A stretch of DNA of 64,000 nucleotides from Acidobacteriota bacterium (GTDB lineage: Bacteria; Acidobacteriota; Vicinamibacteria; Vicinamibacterales; UBA2999). The number at the start of each line of letters is the position of its first letter. Within the stretch, counting starts at the first letter, position 1. The translations under genes and the position numbers were made by a program. Shown in pieces: positions 34,930 to 43,011 of this stretch. The notes below the pieces were generated by a model. The model saw only the letters and a program-made list of their open reading frames with translations, did no database searches and had not been told where the DNA came from. The DNA lies in contig JAUYQQ010000002.1 in assembly GCA_030697165.1 (NCBI GenBank), positions 186,001 to 250,000 of the forward strand, in the 5' to 3' direction.

Positions 34930-36265
34930 CTGACCGGCCAAGCGAGGCGATCGCGGCATCGATCGCCGCGTGCAGCCGATCAACGATGATCTCGAGGTGC
35001 TGTTCCTCGATGATGAACGGCGGCGCGAGCAGGATGTGATCCCCGGCGACACCGTCGATGGTGCCGCCCATCGGGTAAGTCATCAGCCCCCTGGCCATGC
35101 CTTCGCGTTTGACACGGGCGTGCAACCGAGCAGCTGGGACGAACGGCGCCTTGGTGGCGCGATCCTCGACCAGTTCGACGGCGTGCAAGAGCCCGCGGCC
35201 CCTTATATCTCCGACATGCGGATGATCCGCGAAGCGGCTGGCCAGGCGCGCCGCCAGCGACTGGCCGCGCGCGCGCACGACGGCGAGCAACCCCTCGCGC
35301 TCGATCACCTGCTGCACGGCGAGCGCCGCCGCGCAGGCAACCGGGTGGCCGAGGTAGGTGTGGCCGTGCTGGAAGAAGCCGCTGCCGGCCGACATGGCAT
35401 CGACGATCTTCTTGTGGGCCAGCACGGCGCCGATTGGCTGATAGCCGCCGCCGAGACCCTTCGCGATCGTCAACAGGTCGGGGACGACGCCCTCCTGTTC
35501 GCAGGCGTGCAGCGTGCCCGTGCGGCCCATGCCGCACATCACCTCGTCGAGGATCAGTAGCACACCGTGGCGGTCGCATACTTCCCTGATCGCCTTGAAG
35601 TAGCCGGGTGCCGGCGTCACGGCGCCCGCGGTCGCGCCGCCCACCGTCTCGGCGACAAACGCGATGACCCGCTGTTCGCCACACGCCGTTATCGTCGCGT
35701 CGAGTTCGGCGGCGAGCCGCGCGCCGTACGCCTCGGCCGTTTCATGGGCACGCTGGTCGCGGTAGGCGTAGCACGGCGCGACGTGCTTGACGTCGATCAG
35801 CAGCGGCGCGAACTGCCGGCGTCGCGCCTCGTGGCCGCCGACCGCAAGCGCGCCCAGCGTATTGCCGTGATAGCTCTGGCGGCGCGCGATGAACACGCCG
35901 CGCTCGGGCTGACCGATCTCGACGAAATACTGCCGGGCCATCTTGAGGGCAGCTTCAACGGCTTCGGAGCCGCCGCTCACGAAGTAGACGTGTTCCATCC
36001 CCGCCGGGGCGGTGCGCGCCAGCTGATCGGCGAGCGCCTCCGCCGGCGCCGAGGTGAAGAAGCTGGTGTGCGCGTAGGCCAGCCGATCGATCTGCGCGTG
36101 CATGGCCGCGGCCACTGCGGGATGGCCGTGGCCCAGGCACGACACGGCGGCGCCGCCGCAGGCATCGAGATACTGCTTCCCCGAAGCATCCGTGAGGTAA
36201 ACGCCCTGGCCGGTGACGGCGACCGGCGGCGTGACCCGGAGGTGGCGATGAAGGATGTGGGTCAC
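34919..36265 (-). CDS. Class III PLP-dependent aminotransferase
   Basis: A 448-residue aminotransferase starting at GTG 36265, which overlaps the TGA of the upstream serine hydrolase gene (GTGA). PLP motifs: GGSEAVEAALKMARQY, RRQSYHGNTLGAL, ILDEVMCGMGRTG (Asp240) and Schiff-base Lys269 in LLTIAKGLGGGYQPIGA. It belongs to the same fold class as GabT but a different subgroup (omega-amino acid:pyruvate or 'aspartate aminotransferase family'). The open frame extends to 36556, but the family begins at the chosen start. The C-terminus, LGRSGSG and stop, is provided by the REP-like repeat. It may transaminate putrescine- or spermidine-derived amines in this locus (inference). Confidence 0.9.
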   Translation of the reverse strand: MTHILHRHLRVTPPVAVTGQGVYLTDASGKQYLDACGGAAVSCLGHGHPAVAAAMHAQIDRLAYAHTSFFTSAPAEALADQLARTAPAGMEHVYFVSGGSEAVEAALKMARQYFVEIGQPERGVFIARRQSYHGNTLGALAVGGHEARRRQFAPLLIDVKHVAPCYAYRDQRAHETAEAYGARLAAELDATITACGEQRVIAFVAETVGGATAGAVTPAPGYFKAIREVCDRHGVLLILDEVMCGMGRTGTLHACEQEGVVPDLLTIAKGLGGGYQPIGAVLAHKKIVDAMSAGSGFFQHGHTYLGHPVACAAALAVQQVIEREGLLAVVRARGQSLAARLASRFADHPHVGDIRGRGLLHAVELVEDRATKAPFVPAARLHARVKREGMARGLMTYPMGGTIDGVAGDHILLAPPFIIEEQHLEIIVDRLHAAIDAAIASLGRSGSG

Positions 36266-37437
36266 GGCTTCACGGTGGCGAGGATGCGATCGAGCGCGTC
36301 GTAAGGTGCGAACTCGGCATGCTCGTAGATGTTCCAGCCCGTGAACACCGCGATCAGCTGGTGCTCGGGCACGACGATCAGGCGCTGCCCGCCGTAGCCG
36401 AGCGCGGCGTAGGCATGCTTCGAGCCGTCGCCGTACGGGAGTACCCACCACTGGTTGCCGTACTTGCGCGAGCGCGGCTGGCCGGGACGCGTATCGACCA
36501 GCGGCATCGTCGACGCCTTGACCCAGCCTTCGGGCAGCAGACGGCGGCCATCCCACATGCCGTCATTCAAATACAGGTAGCCGATCTTCGCCAGGTCGCG
36601 CGCGGTGAGGTACAGCCCGCCCTCGGTGTCGGACAGGCCCTTCGGCGTGCGCTTCCAGTAGGTGTCGGTGATGCCGAGCGGCGCGAAGAGGTGCTCGGCG
36701 GCGTACTCATCCGCCTGCTTGCCGGTGACCTTCTTGATCAGCTGTGACAGCAGCTCGGTGGCACCGCTGTTGTAGACGAAGGTGGCGCCCGGGGCCGTGG
36801 CCATCGGCTGGTCGAGCACGAACTGGATCCAGTCGTCGCTCTTCTCCATGCCGGCGCAGCTGTTGGCCGGGTCGGTGTAGGCCACCGTGCTCTCGTCCCA
36901 CTTGATGCCGGCCGTCATCGTCAGCAGGTGGTTGAGCGTGAGGTCGTCACGACGCGGGTCGGCGCCGGCGACGCGGAAATCGCCGGCGAAGTAGGGCATC
37001 ACCCTGGCGTCGACGCCGGGCAGCTCGCCCCGGCCAATCGCGATTCCGATTAGCGCGGACGTCACGCTCTTGCTGACCGACTGCATGGTGTGCAGGGGCC
37101 CGTGTTGATAGAACGGGTGCCAGTCCGGATCGTAGTAGTTGTACGGACCGCGCACCGGGTCGCGGCCGGCAAACAGGGCATCGAAATCGTGGCGGTACGA
37201 TTTGTCGATTACCACCTTGCCGTTGCGAATGACGAGCATGGCGGTGATCTGCCCGCGCGCGCCCGAGGCGAACTCGGCGTCGAGCGCGGCGAGCTTGGCG
37301 CCATCAAGCCCCTCGGCCTCCGGCGAAGACGCCGCCCAGGCCTTGGTCGGCCAGGGCGTGGCCGGCGGTGTCTCTGGTGCCGCCGCACACCCGGCCAGAA
37401 CGACGACGATGCTTGCCACGACCACTTGCCTCAACAT
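36262..37437 (-). CDS. Class C beta-lactamase-fold serine hydrolase, lipoprotein
   Basis: A 391-residue protein. ATG 37437 is supported by AAGGAG upstream and a lipoprotein signal with Cys17 in VLAGC. The SxxK motif is SVSK (Ser120, Lys123), the Tyr motif is FVYNSGA and the third box is near YAALGYGGQR, as in the AmpC/esterase/DD-peptidase family. The long insert DPVRGPYNYYDPDWHPFYQHG before SxxK is typical of environmental 'serine hydrolases'. Substrate could be an amide, ester or lactam; antibiotic resistance is not implied. It is translationally coupled to the aminotransferase, which hints that it frees an amine-containing product (inference), and it is divergent from the SpdH-like gene. 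Confidence 0.87.
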   Translation of the reverse strand: MLRQVVVASIVVVLAGCAAAPETPPATPWPTKAWAASSPEAEGLDGAKLAALDAEFASGARGQITAMLVIRNGKVVIDKSYRHDFDALFAGRDPVRGPYNYYDPDWHPFYQHGPLHTMQSVSKSVTSALIGIAIGRGELPGVDARVMPYFAGDFRVAGADPRRDDLTLNHLLTMTAGIKWDESTVAYTDPANSCAGMEKSDDWIQFVLDQPMATAPGATFVYNSGATELLSQLIKKVTGKQADEYAAEHLFAPLGITDTYWKRTPKGLSDTEGGLYLTARDLAKIGYLYLNDGMWDGRRLLPEGWVKASTMPLVDTRPGQPRSRKYGNQWWVLPYGDGSKHAYAALGYGGQRLIVVPEHQLIAVFTGWNIYEHAEFAPYDALDRILATVKP

Positions 37438-37488
37438 ATTTGCGCTCCTTGCCGTCGCCCGGCCGGGGAACGGTACCACGAACGCGGC

Positions 37489-37494
37489 TACAAT
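37489..37494 (+). promoter_or_regulatory. -10-like box TACAAT
   Basis: TACAAT ends 9 nt upstream of ATG 37504 of the flavoenzyme gene; there is no Shine-Dalgarno in the gap. Confidence 0.4.
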
Positions 37495-37503
37495 CGCCTC
37501 ATC

Positions 37504-39405
37504 ATGACCAACGACGACCGCCAGTTAGGCATGGGCTCCCCAATCACGCGCCGTGACTTCCTGAACGGCGTGGCCGTTGGCGTCGGTGCCGCGGCCGCGG
37601 GAGCGCTGTCTCCAGATTTCGCGACCCTGCTCGCCCAAGGCCAGGCCGGTGGGTATCCGCCGGCATTGACCGGCCTGCGCGGGTCGCACGCCGGCTCGTT
37701 CGAGGTCTTTCACTCGATGGCGAACGGCACTTTCTGGAAGACCGCGGCCGAGCCCCAGGTCACCGGTGAGGAGTACGACCTGGTGGTAGTCGGCGCCGGC
37801 ATCAGCGGCCTGGCGGCCGCCCACTACTTCCGCAAGGCCCGGCCCGAGGCCCGCATCCTGCTGCTCGACAACCACGACGACTTCGGCGGCCACGCCAAGC
37901 GCAACGAGTTCACGCACAACGGCCGCACCTACATCGGCTACGGCGGCACGCAGTCGATCGACAGCCCGGCGCCGTACAGCGCGGTGTCGAAAGCGCTGGT
38001 CACCGAACTGGGCATCGACATGGCCCGTTACGACAAGGTGCTCGACTCGGGACTCTACAAGTCGCTGGGCCTGCGGTCGGCGACCTTCTTCGACCAGGAG
38101 ACCTACGGCGCCGATCGCCTCGTCACCGGCGATCTCCGCGACGAGGCGTTCCAGGCGGCCGCGCCGCTCAGCGACACCGTCCGGCGCGATCTCAAGCGGC
38201 TGCTCACCGAGCGCTTCGATCCGATGCCGGGACTCAACTCGACGGAAAAGAAAGCGCGCCTGGCGCGGATGAGTTACACCGACTTTCTCACTAAGCTGTG
38301 GCAGCTCGATGCCGGCGTCGCGCGGCTCTACCAGACGCGCACCCACGGCCTGTTCGGCGTGGGCGTCGACGCGGTCCCGGCGCAGGATGCGTTTGGATTG
38401 GGCCTGCCGGGCTTCGCCGGCATGGGGCTCGACAATAAGCCTGGACCGGGCCAGAACTTCGACTCGATCCAGAGTGACGAGGCGCAGAACTACTACTTCC
38501 ACTTTCCCGACGGCAACGCCACGATGGCGCGGCTGCTGGTTCGCCGGCTGATTCCCATCGCCATTCCGGGATCCACGCTGGACGATGTGGTGACGGCGCG
38601 CGCCGACTATTCGAAGCTCGACACGGCCGACACGCCGGTGCGGATTCGCTTGAGCAGCTCCGCGATGCGCGTGCGTCACGTCGGCGCTCCGGGTCCTAGT
38701 CAACGTGTCGAGGTCGCATACCTGCAAGGCGACAAGACCCTCAAGACCGTGTCGGCGCGCTCGGTCATCCTGGCCTGCTGGCACACGGCGATTCCGTCGA
38801 TCTGCCCCGAGCTGCCGGCCGCGCAGAAGACGGCGCTCGACTACGCGATCAAAGTGCCGCTCGTCTACACCAACGTGTTCATCCGGAACTGGACCGCCTT
38901 TCAAAAACTGGGCGTGCAGCGCGTCTCGACACCCGGATTCTGGCACACCTCGGTCGGCCTCGACTTTCCCGTCAGCCTCGGGTCTTACAAGCATCAGACC
39001 AACCCAGCCGAGCCCATCGTGCTGCATTTGACGAAGTCGGCGTGCCGGCCCGGCTTGCCGGTGCGCGAACAGCACCGCGTGGGCCGCGCAGAGTTGCTCT
39101 CAACGTCGTTTGCCACCATCGAACGCAGCATTCGCGATCAACTGGGCCGCGCGCTTGGCGGTGGCGGGTTCGATCCGGCAGCAGACATTCTCGGCATTAC
39201 CGTCAACCGCTGGCCGCATGGTTACGCCTACCAGTACAACTCACTGGCCGACGACTTCTGGGTAAACGGCGGCGAACAGCCCTGCGCCGTCGCGCGCAAG
39301 CCGCACGGGCGGATTGCCATCGCCAACGCCGACGCCGGCGCCTATTCCTACACCGACGCGGCCATCGACCACGCCCATCGCGCGGTCCAGGAACTGCTCG
39401 CGTAG
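37504..39405 (+). CDS. FAD-dependent spermidine dehydrogenase-like oxidoreductase (Tat-exported)
   Basis: A 633-residue flavoprotein. A twin-arginine signal (ITRRDFLNGVAVGVG, Arg16-Arg17) precedes the dinucleotide-binding fold DLVVVGAGISGLAAAHYF (GxGxxG at 97-102) and the continuation LLLDNHDDFGGHAKRNEF. The second FAD segment is near the C-terminus (GRIAIANADAGAY). The overall pattern fits NAD(P)/FAD proteins related to the spermidine dehydrogenase SpdH, which cleaves spermidine to diaminopropane and 4-aminobutyraldehyde. Folded export through Tat fits a periplasmic flavoenzyme. The GTG of the permease gene overlaps its stop. The substrate is inferred from homology and from the GABA-type neighbours. 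Confidence 0.8.
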   Translation: MTNDDRQLGMGSPITRRDFLNGVAVGVGAAAAGALSPDFATLLAQGQAGGYPPALTGLRGSHAGSFEVFHSMANGTFWKTAAEPQVTGEEYDLVVVGAGISGLAAAHYFRKARPEARILLLDNHDDFGGHAKRNEFTHNGRTYIGYGGTQSIDSPAPYSAVSKALVTELGIDMARYDKVLDSGLYKSLGLRSATFFDQETYGADRLVTGDLRDEAFQAAAPLSDTVRRDLKRLLTERFDPMPGLNSTEKKARLARMSYTDFLTKLWQLDAGVARLYQTRTHGLFGVGVDAVPAQDAFGLGLPGFAGMGLDNKPGPGQNFDSIQSDEAQNYYFHFPDGNATMARLLVRRLIPIAIPGSTLDDVVTARADYSKLDTADTPVRIRLSSSAMRVRHVGAPGPSQRVEVAYLQGDKTLKTVSARSVILACWHTAIPSICPELPAAQKTALDYAIKVPLVYTNVFIRNWTAFQKLGVQRVSTPGFWHTSVGLDFPVSLGSYKHQTNPAEPIVLHLTKSACRPGLPVREQHRVGRAELLSTSFATIERSIRDQLGRALGGGGFDPAADILGITVNRWPHGYAYQYNSLADDFWVNGGEQPCAVARKPHGRIAIANADAGAYSYTDAAIDHAHRAVQELLA

Positions 39406-40751
39406 TGTCTGTCGCGCCCCGGATCCCGCGGACGCTCGGCTTGACGGACTTGGTGCTGCTCGGCACCGTCGCGATCGTCAACGTCAACACCGTGCCACCG
39501 GTGGCGGGTTTCGGGCGGGCGACTTTGCTGTTGTGGGTGGTCGCCTTTGCCGCGTTCTTCATCCCGGAAGCGATCGCCGTGATGGCGCTGTCGCGCCGCT
39601 ACCCGGGTGAAGGCGGCGTGTATCTGTGGGCCCGTCGTCACTTCGGCGACATTCACGGGTTCGTCTCAGGCTGGTGTTACTGGACCAACAACCTCTTTTA
39701 CGTGCCCGTCCTGCTGGTGTATCTGGCCGGCGTGGTCGCCTTCGCCGGTGGCGCCAGCACCGCCGGGCTGGTTGACGACAAGTGGTTCGTCGCGACGGTT
39801 GCCTTTGGCTGGCTGGCGATCATCACCGTCGCCAACGTGCGGGGGATGGGTGTCGGCAAGTGGGTCCACAACATCGGCGGCATCGGCAGTGGCGTCACGG
39901 TAGTGCTGCTGGTGGTGGCCGCGATGGTGGCGCGCTGGCAGGGCGTGGCCGCGACACCGGCGGCCGTCGAGGGTTCGGCGCTCGACATGGTGAGCGGGCT
40001 GGGCGTGATGTGCTTTGCCTTCATTGGCATCGAGCTGGCGTCGACGATGTCGGATGAGATCCGGCATCCGGAGCGCGACATCCCGCGCGCGATCGCGATC
40101 GTCGGGGCGATTGCGATCGTGTCGTACCTGCTGGTCACCGACGCGTTGCTGGCGCTGGTGCCTTCCGGTGAGCTCGGTGCGATTCAGGGGGTGATGCAGG
40201 CAGTGTCGCGCGGCGCCGAGGCGGCCGGCGCCGGCTGGCTGGTGGCGCCGATTGCCGTGGTAATGGCCATCTCGATTGGCGGTGCCACGTCGGCGTGGTT
40301 CGCGGGTCCGGCGCGTATTCCGTTCGTGGCCGGGCTCGACAGCGCGTTGCCGGCGGCACTCGGCCGCCTGCATCCACGCTGGGGATCACCGCACGTCGCG
40401 CTCATCACCTGCGCGCTGCTGTCGGCGGGGCTCACCGCGTTGTCGTTGACCGGGTCGAGCGTCGCGGAGGCGTATCAGGTGCTATTGAGGGCCTCGGTGG
40501 TGATCAACCTGGTGCCGTTCGTCTATACGTTTCTCGTCCTGCTGACGCTCGACACGGCCCGCCCGTTCGAGCGCACAGCCGGGGCGGTCGGCGCGCTGGT
40601 GACCAGCGCGGGAATGATCACGGCGTTCCTGCCGGGCGACGATGTGACGAGCGTGGTGGTGTTCGAGTTGAAGATGGTGGCCGGCGTGGGCGGGCCGATT
40701 GCGATCGGGTTGTGGTTGTACTGGCGATCACACGGCCGGCTGCGGTCCTGA
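39405..40751 (+). CDS. APC-superfamily amino acid/polyamine permease
   Basis: A 448-residue integral membrane protein with about 12 hydrophobic helices. GTG 39405 overlaps the TAG of the flavoenzyme gene (TAGTG), so the two are coupled. Signature regions of the APC family: helix 1 ending VNVNTVPPVAGFG, then PEAIAVMALSRRYPGEGGVYLWARRHFG, and helix 6 LGVMCFAFIGIELASTMSDEIRHPERDIPRA. The closest known kinds are AAT/GABA-glutamate-type and polyamine permeases. Coupling to an SpdH-like enzyme suggests import of the amine or of a degradation product. Topology and family are firm; the substrate is inferred. Confidence 0.9.
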   Translation: MSVAPRIPRTLGLTDLVLLGTVAIVNVNTVPPVAGFGRATLLLWVVAFAAFFIPEAIAVMALSRRYPGEGGVYLWARRHFGDIHGFVSGWCYWTNNLFYVPVLLVYLAGVVAFAGGASTAGLVDDKWFVATVAFGWLAIITVANVRGMGVGKWVHNIGGIGSGVTVVLLVVAAMVARWQGVAATPAAVEGSALDMVSGLGVMCFAFIGIELASTMSDEIRHPERDIPRAIAIVGAIAIVSYLLVTDALLALVPSGELGAIQGVMQAVSRGAEAAGAGWLVAPIAVVMAISIGGATSAWFAGPARIPFVAGLDSALPAALGRLHPRWGSPHVALITCALLSAGLTALSLTGSSVAEAYQVLLRASVVINLVPFVYTFLVLLTLDTARPFERTAGAVGALVTSAGMITAFLPGDDVTSVVVFELKMVAGVGGPIAIGLWLYWRSHGRLRS

Positions 40752-40872
40752 GCTTCGCTGTTTCTGCGACACCCTCGGTCGCGCAACATCGCAGTTTTTG
40801 CGACATCTGGCCGGACGCTGTGCGGATTCTCGCCTGATTAACGGCGGCATGCCGTTCGCAGTTGTACGGCCC

Positions 40873-41201
40873 ATGCCGACCGAACGCACTTCCCCGCTGC
40901 CCGCACCGCCTCCCAAGCTGTTCGATCAGATCAGGACAGCCATACAGCTGCGCCACTACAGTCCGCGGACCGCGGAAACCTATGGGCAGCCGGTGTTCCT
41001 CGACCGGCCACGTGTCACTCCCTGTGCCATTCACTTGCCACGCATCTCTTGGAGTCTGGGTATGACATCCGAACGATTCAGGAGTTATTGGGCCATCGCG
41101 ATGTCAGTACGACCATGATCTACACGCACGTGCTCAATCAGGGTGGGCGTGGCGTGCGGAGCCCCTTTGACCAACTGGCGCAGGGACTCGGGCGGCGGTG
41201 A
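40873..41201 (+). pseudogene. intI: Integron integrase remnant with internal deletion
   Basis: The N-terminus [25 protein letters not shown] (from ATG 40873, or ATG 40849 in frame) matches the start of integron-type tyrosine recombinases. At about 41013 a different frame (+2) continues as [20 protein letters not shown], then [20 protein letters not shown] and VRSPFDQL to TGA 41199-41201, which is the IntI C-terminus. About 220 of some 320 residues between are missing, including the first catalytic Arg and the IntI-specific patch. The second catalytic Arg is Cys (HSLCHS where LRHS is expected). The His of LGHR and the nucleophile Tyr of IYTH remain. It cannot be active. Confidence 0.88.
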
Positions 41202-41465
41202 GCTGGGCTATGCCGACCGGGAGCCGCGGGAATATCGAACTATGCTGATCGGCCTATCCCGGTCTTCAGCGAGGTGATCGCATTGCCAAAAGCAGCAGGT
41301 TCATGAAGTTCCAGTGCCGTGTTCCGGTGCCGTTGACCGGCCTGAACCCGGGGACTACACTGCGCCTGTCGTTTGAATAACGAAGTAGGCGGTTCAGCCG
41401 ACTTCTTGTCAGACGGACGACAATACGGCCATTGACGCGCAGATGGATATTGGTGACGATGAGTC
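41202..41465. other. Gap where an attI site would lie
   Basis: No gene is seen between the integrase remnant and the first cassette gene. The stretch contains the hairpin at 41382-41405. I could not identify an attI simple site with confidence. Confidence 0.4.
41382..41405. other. Small hairpin before the first cassette gene
   Basis: Arms GAAGT/ACTTC and GGC/GCC enclose a six-base loop. Preceded by AATAAC and followed by TTGTCAGAC, it might be a degenerate recombination site; it has no T-run. The reading is weak. Confidence 0.25.
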
Positions 41466-41699
41466 GTGGATTTCACGGTCATCGGCGAAATCGCGGAGAT
41501 CGAGACATTCGCAATTGGCCGGCGCATTCACGAGTTGAAGCGTCTGCGAAAGAAGTACGGTCGGGGCCGTTGGCGGAAGCGCAAGGGCCTGGCTACTGTC
41601 CGGCTTTCGGACGGGGTCGTAGCGCAAGCGGAGTTGCATTGGTACGAGGCCACCGGTATCGGCCGTCGTGAACTGAAGATCAAGCGTTACCTCGATTAA
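41466..41699 (+). CDS. Conserved hypothetical protein (first cassette)
   Basis: A 77-residue basic protein starting at GTG 41466. The segment IHELKRLRKKYGRGRWRKRKG followed by LHWYEATGIGRRELKIKRYLD looks like a conserved family of small proteins that I recognise by pattern but cannot name; it may be a nucleic-acid-binding beta barrel (inference). Its stop is followed 5 bp later by the next gene, so the pair is probably one cassette transcript. No export signal. Confidence 0.6.
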   Translation: MDFTVIGEIAEIETFAIGRRIHELKRLRKKYGRGRWRKRKGLATVRLSDGVVAQAELHWYEATGIGRRELKIKRYLD

Positions 41700-41704
41700 G
41701 AGCC

Positions 41705-41932
41705 ATGGCAAAACCACGTCGCCACTTCGCGGTCTGTGTTCGAAACGAAGGGTATGAAGTGTCGCTCGAACTCCGGAAGATCTACGAGGTTCTTCCTGAC
41801 AAGGCAGCGGGACGCCACCGGCAGATTCGGGTCGTCGATGAATCCGGCGAAGACTATTTGTTTCCGGCTTCGTGGTTCGCGGCCATCGAATTGCCAACAC
41901 CGATCAAGAGAGCGGTACTGGCAGCCGTCTAA
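41705..41932 (+). CDS. Conserved hypothetical protein (first cassette, second gene)
   Basis: A 75-residue protein (AVCVRNEGYEVSLELRKIYE, VVDESGEDYLFPASWFAAIEL). The pattern is that of a widespread small family with a beta-rich fold and a conserved SGEDYLFP motif; no function is established. The TAA stop lies inside the R'' box of attC1, an arrangement common in integron cassettes. With the preceding gene it forms a two-gene cassette. Confidence 0.65.
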   Translation: MAKPRRHFAVCVRNEGYEVSLELRKIYEVLPDKAAGRHRQIRVVDESGEDYLFPASWFAAIELPTPIKRAVLAAV

Positions 41933-42004
41933 CATCCCAATGGAGCCGACGCCCTTGCCACGCCTACGCGTGTCTGCGGGCGCGGCTCATTTGGCGCGTT
42001 AGAC
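41927..42004 (+). other. attC recombination site 1
   Basis: R'' is GTCTAAC (41927-41933) and R' is GTTAGAC (41998-42004), exact complements. Inside, ATGGAGCCGACGCC pairs with GGCGCGGCTCAT apart from extrahelical bases, giving the imperfect hairpin needed for single-strand recombination. The spacer is about 25 nt. This 78-bp site is the best preserved of the array. Confidence 0.88.
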
Positions 42005-42077
42005 CGCTGAACCACCAGTGGTGAAGGATCCTCATATTGCGGGGCGTGGATGTCGTCGGCGCCCACGAGGAGGCACG

Positions 42078-42572
42078 ATGAGGCGGTCGGCAGGAGCAGT
42101 TGTCGTCATCGTTCTTAGCGTTGCGCCGTTCGGCGCCCACGCGCAGGATCCGCTGGCGGCGCTCCGTGGATTGGCAGTGGGCACCCCGGTCATAGCCACG
42201 ACGGTATCGGGCGTCCTGGTCGAGGGTGAGGCCAAGGCTGCGACCGCCGACCAATTCGTCGTTGTCACGAAGACCGGTGAGGAGCGGCAGATCGCGGTCG
42301 GAGAACTCCACACCGTGAGGGCGCTGAAACGTGATTCAGCCTGGCAGGGGCTCGTCGCTGGGGCTGCGCTCGGATTCAGCGGAGGTGCGGGACTTGGTGC
42401 CGCGTGGTTCCATGGAAGCGGGCGGTACGGAGCCAAACCTCCGGGCTACCGACGAGACTTCATCGTCGGATCGGGCGTGCTGGGCAGTGTGGTCGGTGCG
42501 CTCATTGGCTGGCGCGTTGACGCGGCACGGGTCCGCAGTTCAGTGGTCTACCAGGCGCCGTCAATTCGGTAG
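42078..42572 (+). CDS. Exported glycine-zipper-like small membrane protein (cassette 2)
   Basis: A 164-residue protein. ATG 42078 follows GAGGAGG at 42067-42073. A signal peptide (VVVIVLSVAPFGAHAQ) is followed by a beta-rich segment with VSGVLVEGEAKAATADQFVV, then two Gly-rich hydrophobic stretches (LVAGAALGFSGGAGLGAAW and VGSGVLGSVVGALIGW) like glycine-zipper segments. I do not recognise a named family. It occupies cassette 2 between attC1 and attC2. It may sit in the envelope. Codon use is only slightly less G+C-rich than the neighbours. Confidence 0.7.
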   Translation: MRRSAGAVVVIVLSVAPFGAHAQDPLAALRGLAVGTPVIATTVSGVLVEGEAKAATADQFVVVTKTGEERQIAVGELHTVRALKRDSAWQGLVAGAALGFSGGAGLGAAWFHGSGRYGAKPPGYRRDFIVGSGVLGSVVGALIGWRVDAARVRSSVVYQAPSIR

Positions 42573-42620
42573 AGACACTCGTCATGGTTACTCATTGGGA
42601 CCAGGACAAGATACACGCGG

Positions 42621-42691
42621 GTCTAACATGGCAGGCAGCCGACATCCGTGTGCGACTACGAGCCCGCTGCGGCTGATGCCCGACGTTAGCC
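42621..42691 (+). other. attC recombination site 2
   Basis: R'' is GTCTAAC (42621-42627) and R' is GTTAGCC (42685-42691), with L''/L' pairing between GGCAGCCGAC and GCGGCTGATGCC. The site is 71 bp. R'' and R' differ at one position, as tolerated in chromosomal integrons. Confidence 0.82.
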
Positions 42692-42726
42692 GGACAACCA
42701 CGACAGCTACGAAGCGGAGGCGTTCT

Positions 42727-42966
42727 TTGAACAATTCCCCACTCAGCACGAAGATTTCGCGGGTAATGCTTGGCGCCGGCTTGCTGGCGTTTGTCTATGT
42801 GTTGCTGACACCACGTGTGTTGCCTGACGTAATCTCGTCGGACACTGTGCCCAACGGCGCCATCGGCCCTGTGCGCGCGCTCGTGGGCATGCTGTTGGGT
42901 GCGATGTTGATGGTGGCTTGGTGCTTGCTGCGAGCGGTCATCCGGCGATCTCGAGCCGTTCAGTGA
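42727..42966 (+). CDS. Two-helix membrane protein (cassette 3)
   Basis: A 79-residue hypothetical protein starting at TTG 42727, with GGAGG at 42716-42720 six bases upstream. Two transmembrane segments are clear (VMLGAGLLAFVYVLLTP and ALVGMLLGAMLMVAWCLL), joined by a short polar loop, and a basic C-terminus follows. No family recognised. It begins 35 bp after attC2 and faces downstream, as expected of a cassette gene. The longer frame from 42331 runs through the attC site and cassette 2 and is rejected. Confidence 0.6.
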   Translation: MNNSPLSTKISRVMLGAGLLAFVYVLLTPRVLPDVISSDTVPNGAIGPVRALVGMLLGAMLMVAWCLLRAVIRRSRAVQ

Positions 42967-43011
42967 CGCGACTGCCGTGTGATTCAGCTTCGGAGTCCGG
43001 GCCACAGGCGG

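Noticed and set aside
36262-37437. Antibiotic-resistance beta-lactamase
   Set aside because: The motifs fit the broad serine hydrolase family; nothing specific points to lactam hydrolysis, and the operon context is amine metabolism.
37525-39075. Minus-strand open frame (516 codons)
   Set aside because: Antisense shadow of the well-supported FAD oxidoreductase.
40752-40872. LexA box in front of the integrase remnant
   Set aside because: SOS control of integrases would need CTGT-N8-ACAG; only loosely repeated TTTnTGCGACA words are present.
41409-41900. Minus-strand open frame over the first cassette
   Set aside because: It runs across both plus-strand cassette genes, shows no family features, and its composition is that of an antisense frame.
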